Shown: one piece after another, positions 36,450 through 44,051 of the stretch
How positions within the stretch are numbered: position 1 is the first letter of the stretch
How the letters are laid out: the number at the start of each line of letters is the position of its first letter
Origin: Segatella hominis
GTDB taxonomy: Bacteria > Bacteroidota > Bacteroidia > Bacteroidales > Bacteroidaceae
Direction: 5' to 3'
DNA length: 64,000 nt
Assembly (NCBI RefSeq): GCF_019249725.2
Contig: NZ_CP137559.1
Span: forward strand, 2,917,001 to 2,981,000
Notes under the pieces: generated by a model
What the model saw: the letters and a program-made list of their open reading frames with translations, nothing else
Told to the model about the DNA's origin: nothing
Databases searched by the model: none
Program-made: the position numbers and the translations under genes

Positions 36450-37871
36450 TTAGAACAAATCATCTAATGTCAACTTTGTCGTGATTTGGTCACTATACAT
36501 TCCTTTGGTGAGTCCAAATGTAGTAATCATTGTTGGAAGGATGGTGCTCGTGGTTTGTGTTTCTTCTTCAAATGCTTCTATTCTATGATTAATCTTGAAA
36601 AACTCCTCCTTGTCCAACTGATACTCATGCTCACTATACTTTACCTCACAAAGATTTATCATGTTGTCGGCACGGTCAATAATGATGTCAATTTGTGCAC
36701 CGTCAGCTAAAGTCTTACTTCTCCAGGAATAATATTCTGTTTTGACGCTTGCAATACCTAAGGCTTTCTTTATCTGTGAGATATGAGCTTGGCAAACACG
36801 CTCGAAAGCAAGACCATACCAAGTCTTAACTTCTGAGGATGTAACATTTCTGCTCCAGTAATGTTCATCGGAGCTGTTTTTGGCGATAAATGTATTATAA
36901 AAGATAGTATAGAAATCAACTAACTGGTATAGAGCAGAGTTGCTTTTCACCTTTTTTTCTCTAATACTATATTTTCGTATGAAGTCACAATATTCCAAGT
37001 CTGTGAGCATATTTCCCAGTCTTCCATTGTTATCGATGTGTAATGCCTTGCTTATCTCTTCTCTTGTCATGCCGGAGGACTTTTTCGCCAAAACAGAGAT
37101 AATGTCTTGGTAGGGTTGAGCATTGCGAAAAAGTGAATAGAAAAGGCGACGATATTCTTTTTGTAGTTCTGCATTCGCACTAAAGAATAGTCTGTCGAGG
37201 CCAAGTGCAGGACTTTCTTCTGGTGAGAAGAGACTCATATAATAAGGTACGCCACCTATAGCCATATATACTTGTAAGAGGCTTAGGCGTTTCCACCTGA
37301 ATCCATTCTTTTGGAAGTATTCCTCTGTTTCTGCTAAAGTGAATGGATGGAGAGGCATCTCATGAGTAACCCGGTCGTGTAAGCCTCCATGATTATCGAT
37401 GATATTGCGAACCATCCATGAGGTGGCTGAGCCGCAGACGATGAGCATAATTTGGGATTGCCAGTTAGCCCAACTATTCCAAAAATGTCCTAAGGCATGA
37501 ACGAAGCCTGCTTTCGGTGTGTCTAAGCATGGCAATTCATCAATAAATATCACGCATCTCTTACCGTCCTGTAACTTGGGTTCCAGAAGTTGGCGAAGCG
37601 CAAAGAAGGCATCCAGCCAAGTTGTATTTTTCTTGCCTGTATATCCGTATGTTTTGAGTGCCATGTGGAAAGCGGTGATTTGTTCGTTTTTATTGCCTTC
37701 AAGTACACCTGTCATGTCAAATGAAAATTGGTTCTTGAAGTACTGGCGAATCAGAAATGTCTTTCCTATTCTTCGCCTGCCATACATGGCGATAAACTCT
37801 GCTTTACCAGAATTGTAATATTTCTCCAGCAGGGTTTTCTCTTGATGTCTTCCGATGATAGTTTCTGCCAT
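36450..37871 (-). CDS. archaeal-type AAA ATPase with C-terminal DUF234/nuclease-like domain
   Basis: 473 residues. Walker A GRRRIGKTFLIRQYF (~residues 31-45), Walker B CVIFIDELPCLD (~107), sensor-like LIVCGSATSWM, then a winged helix (~225-310: SGMTREEISKALHIDNNGRLGNML) and a C-terminal PD-(D/E)XK-like fold (ADGAQIDIIIDRADNMINLCEVKYSEHEY with D, E, K). These ATPases are abundant, lineage-expanded and of unclear role in Bacteroidota; the fused nuclease-like domain suggests mobile-element or defence ancestry. A TATCTTTG element (37902-37895) lies ~25 nt before the ATG. The gene sits between two 223-bp direct repeats. Confidence 0.85.
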   Translation of the reverse strand: MAETIIGRHQEKTLLEKYYNSGKAEFIAMYGRRRIGKTFLIRQYFKNQFSFDMTGVLEGNKNEQITAFHMALKTYGYTGKKNTTWLDAFFALRQLLEPKLQDGKRCVIFIDELPCLDTPKAGFVHALGHFWNSWANWQSQIMLIVCGSATSWMVRNIIDNHGGLHDRVTHEMPLHPFTLAETEEYFQKNGFRWKRLSLLQVYMAIGGVPYYMSLFSPEESPALGLDRLFFSANAELQKEYRRLFYSLFRNAQPYQDIISVLAKKSSGMTREEISKALHIDNNGRLGNMLTDLEYCDFIRKYSIREKKVKSNSALYQLVDFYTIFYNTFIAKNSSDEHYWSRNVTSSEVKTWYGLAFERVCQAHISQIKKALGIASVKTEYYSWRSKTLADGAQIDIIIDRADNMINLCEVKYSEHEYQLDKEEFFKINHRIEAFEEETQTTSTILPTMITTFGLTKGMYSDQITTKLTLDDLF

Positions 37872-37908
37872 ATCTTCTTATTTTAGTTATGCTGCAAAGA
37901 TAGGCATT

Positions 37909-38131
37909 TTTTATGAAAAACAGCCGATAACGTGCGAAAACATGCTTAAAAACATCAACTTTCGCACACTATCGGCTGTTTTTGCTCTAAAATAATGATA
38001 TTTGCTGATTTATGAGGCATCACATCATTTCCTTCTTAAACCAAAGTTCGAAGACACAATCGGCAAGAAAAACACCCTGCTTCTCGATGTAGATAATCTC
38101 TTTGTCAATTAGAGATTTCTTGATGCGGTCT
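37909..38131. repeat. 223-bp direct repeat, copy B
   Basis: Second copy of 35541-35763, immediately upstream of the intact ATPase gene. It contains the same long hairpin (37917-37984) and, on the minus strand, the C-terminal codons of an unrelated AAA ATPase ending at 38020. The remainder to 38180 holds a TACTTTTG element and more of this remnant (ASEIKKKVNEECLQDRIKKS). Confidence 0.85.
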
Positions 38132-38180
38132 TGCAGACATTCTTCATTCACTTTCTTCTTGATTTCTGATGCAAAAGTAC

Positions 38181-38230
38181 GCAAAAAAAATAAAGTTCAC
38201 AAGTTTGTGGACCACAAACTTGTGAACTTT
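38181..38230 (-). terminator. perfect palindromic terminator, second copy
   Basis: 19-nt arms 38192-38210 and 38212-38230 with one central base; on the minus strand a T tract follows (38190-38183). Same palindrome as 3077-3115. It ends the gene at 38255-39643. Confidence 0.75.
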
Positions 38231-38254
38231 AATATTATTTTGGAAATCAAGAGG

Positions 38255-39643
38255 TTATAAGTATTTCCACCCCACGATGGCTTGCTCCATCTCCTGGCAT
38301 AGCTTCTGAAATTTCTGGCAGAGAGAGTTCGACCATTTGGTCATGCCGAACAGCTGCTTCTGCTCCAGAAAATCATCATTATCCCATTGCGTGTAGTCGT
38401 AGTCGGAGAAGTAACGCTTGTATTCACGCAAGGTGTCGCCAGAAAAACGCTTGTAGTCTTCTACGTCGCCAAACCAGTAGCTGCTCATCATCTGACGGGC
38501 AAAAGCCTCATGAGAATAGTTGCCCAAAAGATTGTGATGCTTCAGTACGCTCCATACGCAGAACCATTGGTTCTTCCTGTTTACTAATTTCACCATCAGC
38601 GAAATCGTTTTTCTCAATTCTTCCATTTTTACCGGTCTGCCGTTGAGTACCGTTACAAAAACCTCATTGTCGAACTGCGGTTTTATTTCATTCGGATTCT
38701 GACATTCGTAAATTCGCTGTTCCAGAAGTTGCCATTTGGCAGTAGCAGAGAGCAGGCTGATGTATTCTTCTGCAGTAAATGTCAGCCGGTTTACTTCCTT
38801 TCCCATCTCGTAGGCATCGTTTACATGGTGTAGGAACGGCAGGAGCAGACTGTCAGGCACTTCGTTTTGCAGTTTGCGCTGTTCGGAGCGCATCTGGTCT
38901 ATGTTGAGTGTCAGCCGGTCGTTATTATATTCCAGAGTAGAGATATACAGATCGATGTCCATCTTGCCTTTCGGGTCTGTAGTATATTTCTGTACCCCCA
39001 TTTCGGTGAGTCGTCCAGCCTCGTCGTCCGTAATATATCTTCCGCAAACATCGTTTACCCGTCGGAAATGATAGACCAGATAGCATGAGTAGCCATATAG
39101 TTGGAAGATATTCCAGAATCTTTCTTCGGGTTTTACTCCAGGATATTTCGCAAATTTGTTTTTCTTGAGAAAAGTTTTTTCCACGATATTGATGTCTGTT
39201 AAGAAATTGGCAATGGAGTTTTCCGACATGCCATCCTCTATGAGCAGTTCATGCAGTTTGGGAAACAGGATGCTCATCTGTGCAGAAAACATGCCGCTCT
39301 TATGACCTTCCAGTATTTTGGTGGCCTGATAATTTTCTATTATTTTTTTTAAGAAAGGGCTCATCTCATTGATGACGATCTGGCTGATGTTGTCGATATG
39401 GGTCTGATTGATGAACTTGCGCTGGTGGGTCAGGTCGTTGTGCTGCAAAGCGAAATCCTGGTCTGCCATGTAGCAGAGCCTTGAAGCCTTGGTGCATAGA
39501 GAGCGGATGTCAAAGTTCATCTCCTGGGTACTGTAGTCTTCCCAGCCTTGCATGAGAACCTGGCACATCATATAAAAGGTGTTCAGTTGTCGGTCGAAAA
39601 CTTCATAGCTGAACGGTGATTGTTGTTCGTCTTTATCTGTCAT
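38255..39643 (-). CDS. hypothetical protein, all-helical, 462 residues
   Basis: No family recognised. No signal peptide or membrane segment; composition is polar, rich in Tyr, Phe, Gln and Lys, with predicted helices throughout (for example QRKLQNEVPDSLLLPFLHHV, KWSNSLCQKFQKLCQEMEQA). It appears intact, with its own TATCTTTG -7 element (minus strand, 39728-39721) about 78 nt upstream and a perfect terminator downstream, so it is a regulated single-gene unit. Probably a lineage-restricted cytoplasmic protein. Neighbouring rearranged DNA suggests accessory origin. Confidence 0.65.
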   Translation of the reverse strand: MTDKDEQQSPFSYEVFDRQLNTFYMMCQVLMQGWEDYSTQEMNFDIRSLCTKASRLCYMADQDFALQHNDLTHQRKFINQTHIDNISQIVINEMSPFLKKIIENYQATKILEGHKSGMFSAQMSILFPKLHELLIEDGMSENSIANFLTDINIVEKTFLKKNKFAKYPGVKPEERFWNIFQLYGYSCYLVYHFRRVNDVCGRYITDDEAGRLTEMGVQKYTTDPKGKMDIDLYISTLEYNNDRLTLNIDQMRSEQRKLQNEVPDSLLLPFLHHVNDAYEMGKEVNRLTFTAEEYISLLSATAKWQLLEQRIYECQNPNEIKPQFDNEVFVTVLNGRPVKMEELRKTISLMVKLVNRKNQWFCVWSVLKHHNLLGNYSHEAFARQMMSSYWFGDVEDYKRFSGDTLREYKRYFSDYDYTQWDNDDFLEQKQLFGMTKWSNSLCQKFQKLCQEMEQAIVGWKYL

Positions 39644-39720
39644 GGTTGTATAAATAGCCTGTTGTTACCTGTTTTGTATGGGTAATGACTTGCATGATTT
39701 GAATGAATATTATATAGGTG

Positions 39721-39728
39721 CAAAGATA
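39721..39728 (-). promoter_or_regulatory. -7 promoter element of the 462-residue hypothetical gene
   Basis: TATCTTTG on the minus strand; no convincing TTTG at the -33 position. The flanking stretch 39730-39980 is otherwise non-coding and includes runs of TTCACTTTTCAC (39935-39962) that recur at 43285-43302. Confidence 0.45.
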
Positions 39729-39980
39729 ACTAATTATTTTGGAATAAATAATAAAAATGCTGTACAAAAATGAGCTTTCGTACAGTATTTTCATACTTTT
39801 TAAGGGTCTTCAGGAATTTGGAGTGATGAAATATATCTATGATTGATTATAATAATCTCGTATAAGTTATTTACTGTCTTGTTGTTTAGTTGTCTTGTTG
39901 TTTGCAAGAAGTCCCAAGTGCGTCAGCGCGATTTTTCACTCTTCACTTTTCACTTTTCACTAATTTTAACGAACTATTGT

Positions 39981-40011
39981 TTTGTGTTTTGTCATTTTTT
40001 TGCTAAATTTG
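39981..40011 (+). promoter_or_regulatory. promoter of the C7-interrupted lipoprotein gene
   Basis: TTTG (39981-39984), 19 nt, TAAATTTG (40004-40011): perfect consensus, 24 nt before the ATG at 40036. Confidence 0.7.
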
Positions 40012-40035
40012 CAAAAATTATTATTTTTAAAAGCG

Positions 40036-40925
40036 ATGATTATGAAGAAAATTACCCCCCCATTTTGTTGCTAGCAATTAGCTTATTGCTAGTTTGTGCT
40101 TGTAGTCATGATAAAAATACTACAAGTACCGACCATGAACTAGACTCTTTGCGTATAGAAAATGATAGACTCAAAAAGGACCAAGCAGACCTTAACTCTT
40201 TTATCAATGTGTTGTCGGTTAGTATGGATAGTATTACTCTCCAAGAAGATGGCATACTGAAAACTCCTAATAAAGAAGGTATACCTTCAGGGATTGCCTC
40301 AAAAGCACAGATCAAACAGAACCTTCATGTTTTTGAGGAAATGTTGAATAGACAAAAACAGAAGATTTCAGAATTAGAGAAAAATCTTCAAAACAAGAAT
40401 GATGCTCGTTCTTTACAGTTGAAAAGCATCATTCGCTCCTTAAACAATCAGATAGCAGAAAAGGATAAGATGATTTTTCAACTTCGTGCCGATTTGGACA
40501 ATAAGAATGTAAGCATCGCTAAGATGAAATCACACATATCAACTCTGAATGAGAATGTGGTAGCTCTCAATGATAAAGGTAATGAGTTGGAGAAAGCTTT
40601 AGAGACTCAATCTGACATGATGAACGAATGTTACGTGCGTTTTGGAACCAAAAAGGAACTTCAAAAGGCAGGTATATTGTCTGGTTCGGGATTATTCTCT
40701 AAAAAGAAGTTGAATGTCGCTAATTTCAATCCAGACTCATTCCGCAAAGTTGATATTCGTTCTTTCCATGAAGTTAAACTCAACAGTGGAAATCCGAAGA
40801 TCTTATCCCAGATGCCTGCATCTTCTTATAAGTTGCAGAAGAATGAAGATAAGACAACGACTCTTGTTATTCTGGATCCTGCTAAATTCTGGAGTGTCTC
40901 AAATTATTTGGTTGTTGAATACTAA
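40036..40925 (+). pseudogene. coiled-coil lipoprotein, out of frame at a C7 tract (possibly phase-variable)
   Basis: From the ATG at 40036 the codons read MIMKKITPP and then, because the tract at 40055-40061 has seven C, run into TAG at 40072. With eight C, the same start would continue ILLLAISLLLVCACSHDKN, a perfect lipoprotein signal, into a frame open to 40925 (about 297 residues). The mature part is a long coiled coil (LDSLRIENDRLKKDQADLN to KALETQSDMMN) with a C-terminal beta-rich region. An open frame from 39843 exists but would replace the signal by unrelated sequence crossing the promoter, so it is not the real start. The gene is either off-phase or truncated here, or the tract was misread. 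The LysM gene starts immediately after. Confidence 0.6.
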
Positions 40926-40938
40926 AATGCTCAAGTCT

Positions 40939-42234
40939 ATGAAAAGAATATTTTTAGGCTGTGTGTCGTTGATGATGTTGTTTGGCTTCTGTTGTAACAG
41001 CTTTGCTCAAACAACACAACGCCATGTTGTGCAACGAGGTGAAACTTACGCTTTCATCGCTAAGAAATATGGCATTACGGAAGATGAGTTGATAAAAGCG
41101 AATCCTGGGCATAAAGTATGCTATGTTGGCTTGAAGCTGGTTATTCCAGTGTCAGAATGTGTAGTGGAATCATCAGCTTCCCCAGCTATCGTTTCTGAAC
41201 AAGAAACACAACCAGTGAAGGAATCGCAAGTGTTGGCAGCTTCTGATTATGAAGTTCCTACTCCTTCTTTGGCAAAACCAAAGAAGGAGAAAAAGAAGAA
41301 AAGTGGTAAGTCTTTTTGGAAAGCCTTGGGTTCTATTGCCTCAGGTATAGGAGAAGTTGTAGTTGGTACAACTGATGCTTTGGCAGAAACTGGCTTGTTA
41401 GACAAAACTGGTAAGGTGGGTGATGCCTTGGGATTTACAGCTGATGTGACTAATCTTACACAAGGAAAGGTTAGTAATTATATGAGCCAAACTCGTAGTG
41501 GAAAAAGAGAAAGCCAAGGAGAAGTCGTGGGGGCTGACATGTCATTACCTTCTGCAACCCAAGTAAATGTAGATTCTAAGTCGGTAGAAGAAATAGATCG
41601 ACAGATTGCTGCGTTACGTCGAGAGGATGAAACTTTGGAAAAGCAGAAACAGATTACAGGAGTAATGAAAGGATATGATTATACTACGGGCATGTCACGT
41701 TCCGAGAAGCGAGCTGAACTACGTAAAGAAGTGGGTAAGATGGGCAATACTGTCACTGGTGCAAATGGAAGACGTGTGAAAGTTGCCAAGGTTAATGGAC
41801 ATACTGGAGTTTATAGGGCTGGTATGGCAACTAGGACAACTACTTCTCGTTCCGTGCAAGGACAAAAACGTCAGTTTGACAAAGAATTGGCTATTGCTCG
41901 GCGACAAAAAGAAATTCAACAGCAGATAGCGAACTTACTCGCAAGGAAGGCTGAGTTATTGGGAAATCCTGATATTGCCTATGAACAAAGTGCTTTTGAA
42001 GAAGAAAGGTCGAAGCGTAGTAGGGTGTATTCTGACCCTAAAGTCACAAAAGCAAGAAGAAAAGCCGCTAATGTCTATAGTAATCAAAAGATCATGGATG
42101 TTGCTAGCGATGAGATTTGGAAACTGGAAAACGATCCAAACTATAGACCAGAGCTGAGTTATGAACAGAGGAAAGCTGAAATAGAACGAAATAAAAAGAA
42201 AAAAGAGAACGCTCGTTCAGAAATTAATGATTAG
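40939..42234 (+). CDS. exported LysM-domain protein
   Basis: 431 residues from MKRIFLGCVSLMMLFGF at 40939 (an ATG at 40927 adds four residues). Signal peptide ends NSFAQ. One LysM domain (~30-75: HVVQRGETYAFIAKKYGITEDELIKANPGHKVCYVGLKLVIP) binds peptidoglycan glycan. The rest is low-complexity and basic: Lys-rich (KPKKEKKKKSGKSFWKALG), a Gly/Ala region with possible membrane-active helix (GSIASGIGEVVVGTTDALAE), and charged coiled coils. Function unknown; a cell-envelope scaffold is plausible. It follows the C7 lipoprotein gene by 13 nt and both encode envelope coiled-coil proteins, so they likely work together. Confidence 0.75.
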   Translation: MKRIFLGCVSLMMLFGFCCNSFAQTTQRHVVQRGETYAFIAKKYGITEDELIKANPGHKVCYVGLKLVIPVSECVVESSASPAIVSEQETQPVKESQVLAASDYEVPTPSLAKPKKEKKKKSGKSFWKALGSIASGIGEVVVGTTDALAETGLLDKTGKVGDALGFTADVTNLTQGKVSNYMSQTRSGKRESQGEVVGADMSLPSATQVNVDSKSVEEIDRQIAALRREDETLEKQKQITGVMKGYDYTTGMSRSEKRAELRKEVGKMGNTVTGANGRRVKVAKVNGHTGVYRAGMATRTTTSRSVQGQKRQFDKELAIARRQKEIQQQIANLLARKAELLGNPDIAYEQSAFEEERSKRSRVYSDPKVTKARRKAANVYSNQKIMDVASDEIWKLENDPNYRPELSYEQRKAEIERNKKKKENARSEIND

Positions 42235-42277
42235 AAGTTGTGCTCGACACGGATTAGGGTAATTTGTAATGAATGTA

Positions 42278-42344
42278 GAGAGTGTAAAATAAACTGTGTT
42301 AAACTATTTTTATTATAGCCTGACACAGTTTATTTTACACTCTC
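42278..42344. terminator. long perfect inverted repeat after the LysM gene
   Basis: Perfect 22-bp arms (42278-42299, 42323-42344) separated by 23 nt; terminates from both sides. It cuts off the 3' end of the DUF1016 remnant. Confidence 0.65.
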
Positions 42345-42939
42345 GGATTGTCGTCAGGTTGACATACTTCTGTCTTAAAATAGTTCAGATAGAGATTCAT
42401 CTGCCCGATGTCACCATGTTTTATCTCTGCTCGCTTTAGGTCAATCAGCACATAGCATTTCAAAATACAATGGTAGAACACCAAATCCACCTTGAACTGT
42501 CGGCTTCCTATCTGCATGGAGTATTGTCTGCCCACAAATGCAAAACCACGTCCCATTTCCAAAAGGAACTGCTCCATGTGGTCTTCAACAATTCAAAATA
42601 GTGGCTCCATGTCAATTGGTGAGACACTGTCTCACTTTTTGGGAAAGTAAGATAAAACTTACGCATATAAATAAGGTTAGACCTGCTAAAGCCCTTACCG
42701 TTCCTTGCTGTTAAATCTTTGGAAAGGTTTATAATCAACTTCTTTCCATATTCTGCTTTTTGCTTTCCTCCCTGCTCATATTCAACAATATACTTTCCTG
42801 TCTGCCAGTTGGCATCAAGCAATTCTGTATTGACCGCTGTAATAGCTTTGGCTTTTGATTCACTCCATAGCGTGGTTATGTTGTCTATCAACTTCTGGTA
42901 GGCTGCATCATTTATGTTTGTCAACTCTTTATTCTCCAT
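42335..42939 (-). pseudogene. DUF1016/YhcG nuclease gene with internal deletion and lost 3' end
   Basis: The first frame (42939-42508) encodes the DUF1016 N-domain (NITTLWSESKAKAITAVNTE, WQTGKYIVEYEQGGK, GFSRSNLIYMRKFYL, WSHYFELLK), then goes out of frame. A second frame (42577-42335) encodes the C-terminal nuclease core: EMGRGFAFVGRQYSMQIGSR and FKVDLVFYHCILKCYVLIDL, followed by KRAEIKHGDIGQMNLY. About 110 residues between FELLK and the QFLLEM segment are missing and the frame changes at the junction near 42580. The end stops at QPDDNPRV, inside the inverted repeat. Not functional. Intact members are often linked to restriction systems. Confidence 0.8.
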
Positions 42940-42976
42940 GCTAATCTTTTAGATTTGTGGGACAGCGTCCCACATT

Positions 42977-43045
42977 TTACACTTCGTCCACATTCACCTC
43001 AATCCCCAAGATACGCTGTATCTCTGCCAATGTCTTTTCTATCAT
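42977..43045 (-). pseudogene. 22-codon tail fragment (AEIQRILGIEVNVDE)
   Basis: A short frame MIEKTLAEIQRILGIEVNVDEV ends 38 bp before the DUF1016 start. It looks like the C-terminal end of a larger, deleted gene. A TATATTTG element lies upstream (minus strand, about 43121-43114). The palindrome TGTGGGACGCTGTCCCACA (42955-42973) follows the fragment. Confidence 0.3.
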
Positions 43046-43139
43046 TATCTCCTTTCTATCATTCCATCATTCACGGATAGGATTGCAAGGCTCCGACTTC
43101 ACTGAATTATACTGCAAATATACATTAGATTTGTTGTAA

Positions 43140-43262
43140 GGGCAACTATAAAAATAAAGGAATATTAAAGCTGCCCTTACAGGGCGTTGGTATCATTCAT
43201 CGTAATACCCAGGGCGATGCCCTGGGCTAAGAGCTTCTGCCCTTGCAGGGTGTATTGGGCAT
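43140..43262. repeat. dispersed palindromic repeat (CCCAGGGCGATGCCCTGGG type)
   Basis: Contains GCCCTTACAGGGCG, CCCAGGGCGATGCCCTGGGC (43209-43228) and GCCCTTGCAGGGTG in series. This motif order is a widespread interspersed repeat in Bacteroidota genomes (from memory). No gene in 43046-43350. Confidence 0.6.
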
Positions 43263-43350
43263 TTTCAACCGTACAGTTCGCGCGATTTTTCACTTTTCAC
43301 TAAAGAATGGTAACTCCCATTCTTCACTCTTCATTTAAGAGAGTGTGCTC

Positions 43351-43815
43351 TCACTTTCTGCAAATGCGGGACAAGGCATACAGTGGCAATATCTGGACAG
43401 TACGGACAGCATCGTTGTCCTCCTTGTCTATATATTCCAGTTTACCAAAGTTTTCCAGCGAGCAGCGGAATGCCCGGGTGAGATGCTTCTCACGCAGAAA
43501 CCTCCATAAGCTCTTCATTCCACCTTGCGTTCCCGATTTTATTTCAATAGGCATAATCTGCATGTCATGGATTTCAAGATAGTCGATTTCAGCCACACTG
43601 TTGCCTTTCTTCTCCCAGTAAAACATCTTCTGGCGCTGGATGCAAGGCTTGTAGCGCAGTATCTCCAGTCCTGCCACCATCTCGGTGAGTCCGCCTTTAT
43701 TGACAAGTTCCTGTGGAGTGCCAGCCATTATCAGTTCGATGAGATGCTGGGACAAGCCGCCGTCCAGTTGAAGTACCGACAACAATAATCCGGAATCCAG
43801 AAACAGTACCTTTTT
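43351..43815 (-). pseudogene. C-terminal fragment of AAA ATPase/DUF4143 protein
   Basis: The frame is open from about 43815 (VLFLDSGLLLSVLQLDGGLS) with an internal ATG at 43785, giving 144 residues. It is the DUF4143 domain with its nuclease-like core: LVNKGGLTEMVAGLEIL, MFYWEKKGNSVAEIDYLEIH, IMPIEIKSGTQGGMKSLWRF. The N-terminal Walker A/B ATPase half (~250 residues) is absent and replaced by unrelated A+T-rich DNA. Remnant only. Confidence 0.75.
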
Positions 43816-43954
43816 AAAATATAATTAGGTTAAAAGTAACAAATTGGAAACAAGAGAGAATGCTATAGAGATCATTTGTCCCGCTGTTGATAATCCTGCA
43901 CCTTGTTTTCATTTTGATTGAAACAACTTTTTTCACCTTATGAACCATTATGAA

Positions 43955-43986
43955 CTTGGTAGTTTCAAAAAAAATGGTTATATTTG
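43955..43986 (+). promoter_or_regulatory. promoter of the leucine-rich-repeat protein gene
   Basis: CTTG (43955-43958, one mismatch), 20 nt, TATATTTG (43979-43986), then ~60 nt of leader to the ATG at 44052. Confidence 0.5.
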
Positions 43987-44051
43987 CTGCCGTATTCATT
44001 CTGTTAATAAAAAGTAGAATGCAATGTGGAACAAATAAAAACTAAAAAATA

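Noticed and set aside
39843..40035. In-frame upstream extension of the coiled-coil lipoprotein
   Set aside because: It runs through the consensus promoter at 39981-40011 and simple TTCAC repeats and gives no signal peptide; the ATG at 40036 with C8 explains the gene better.
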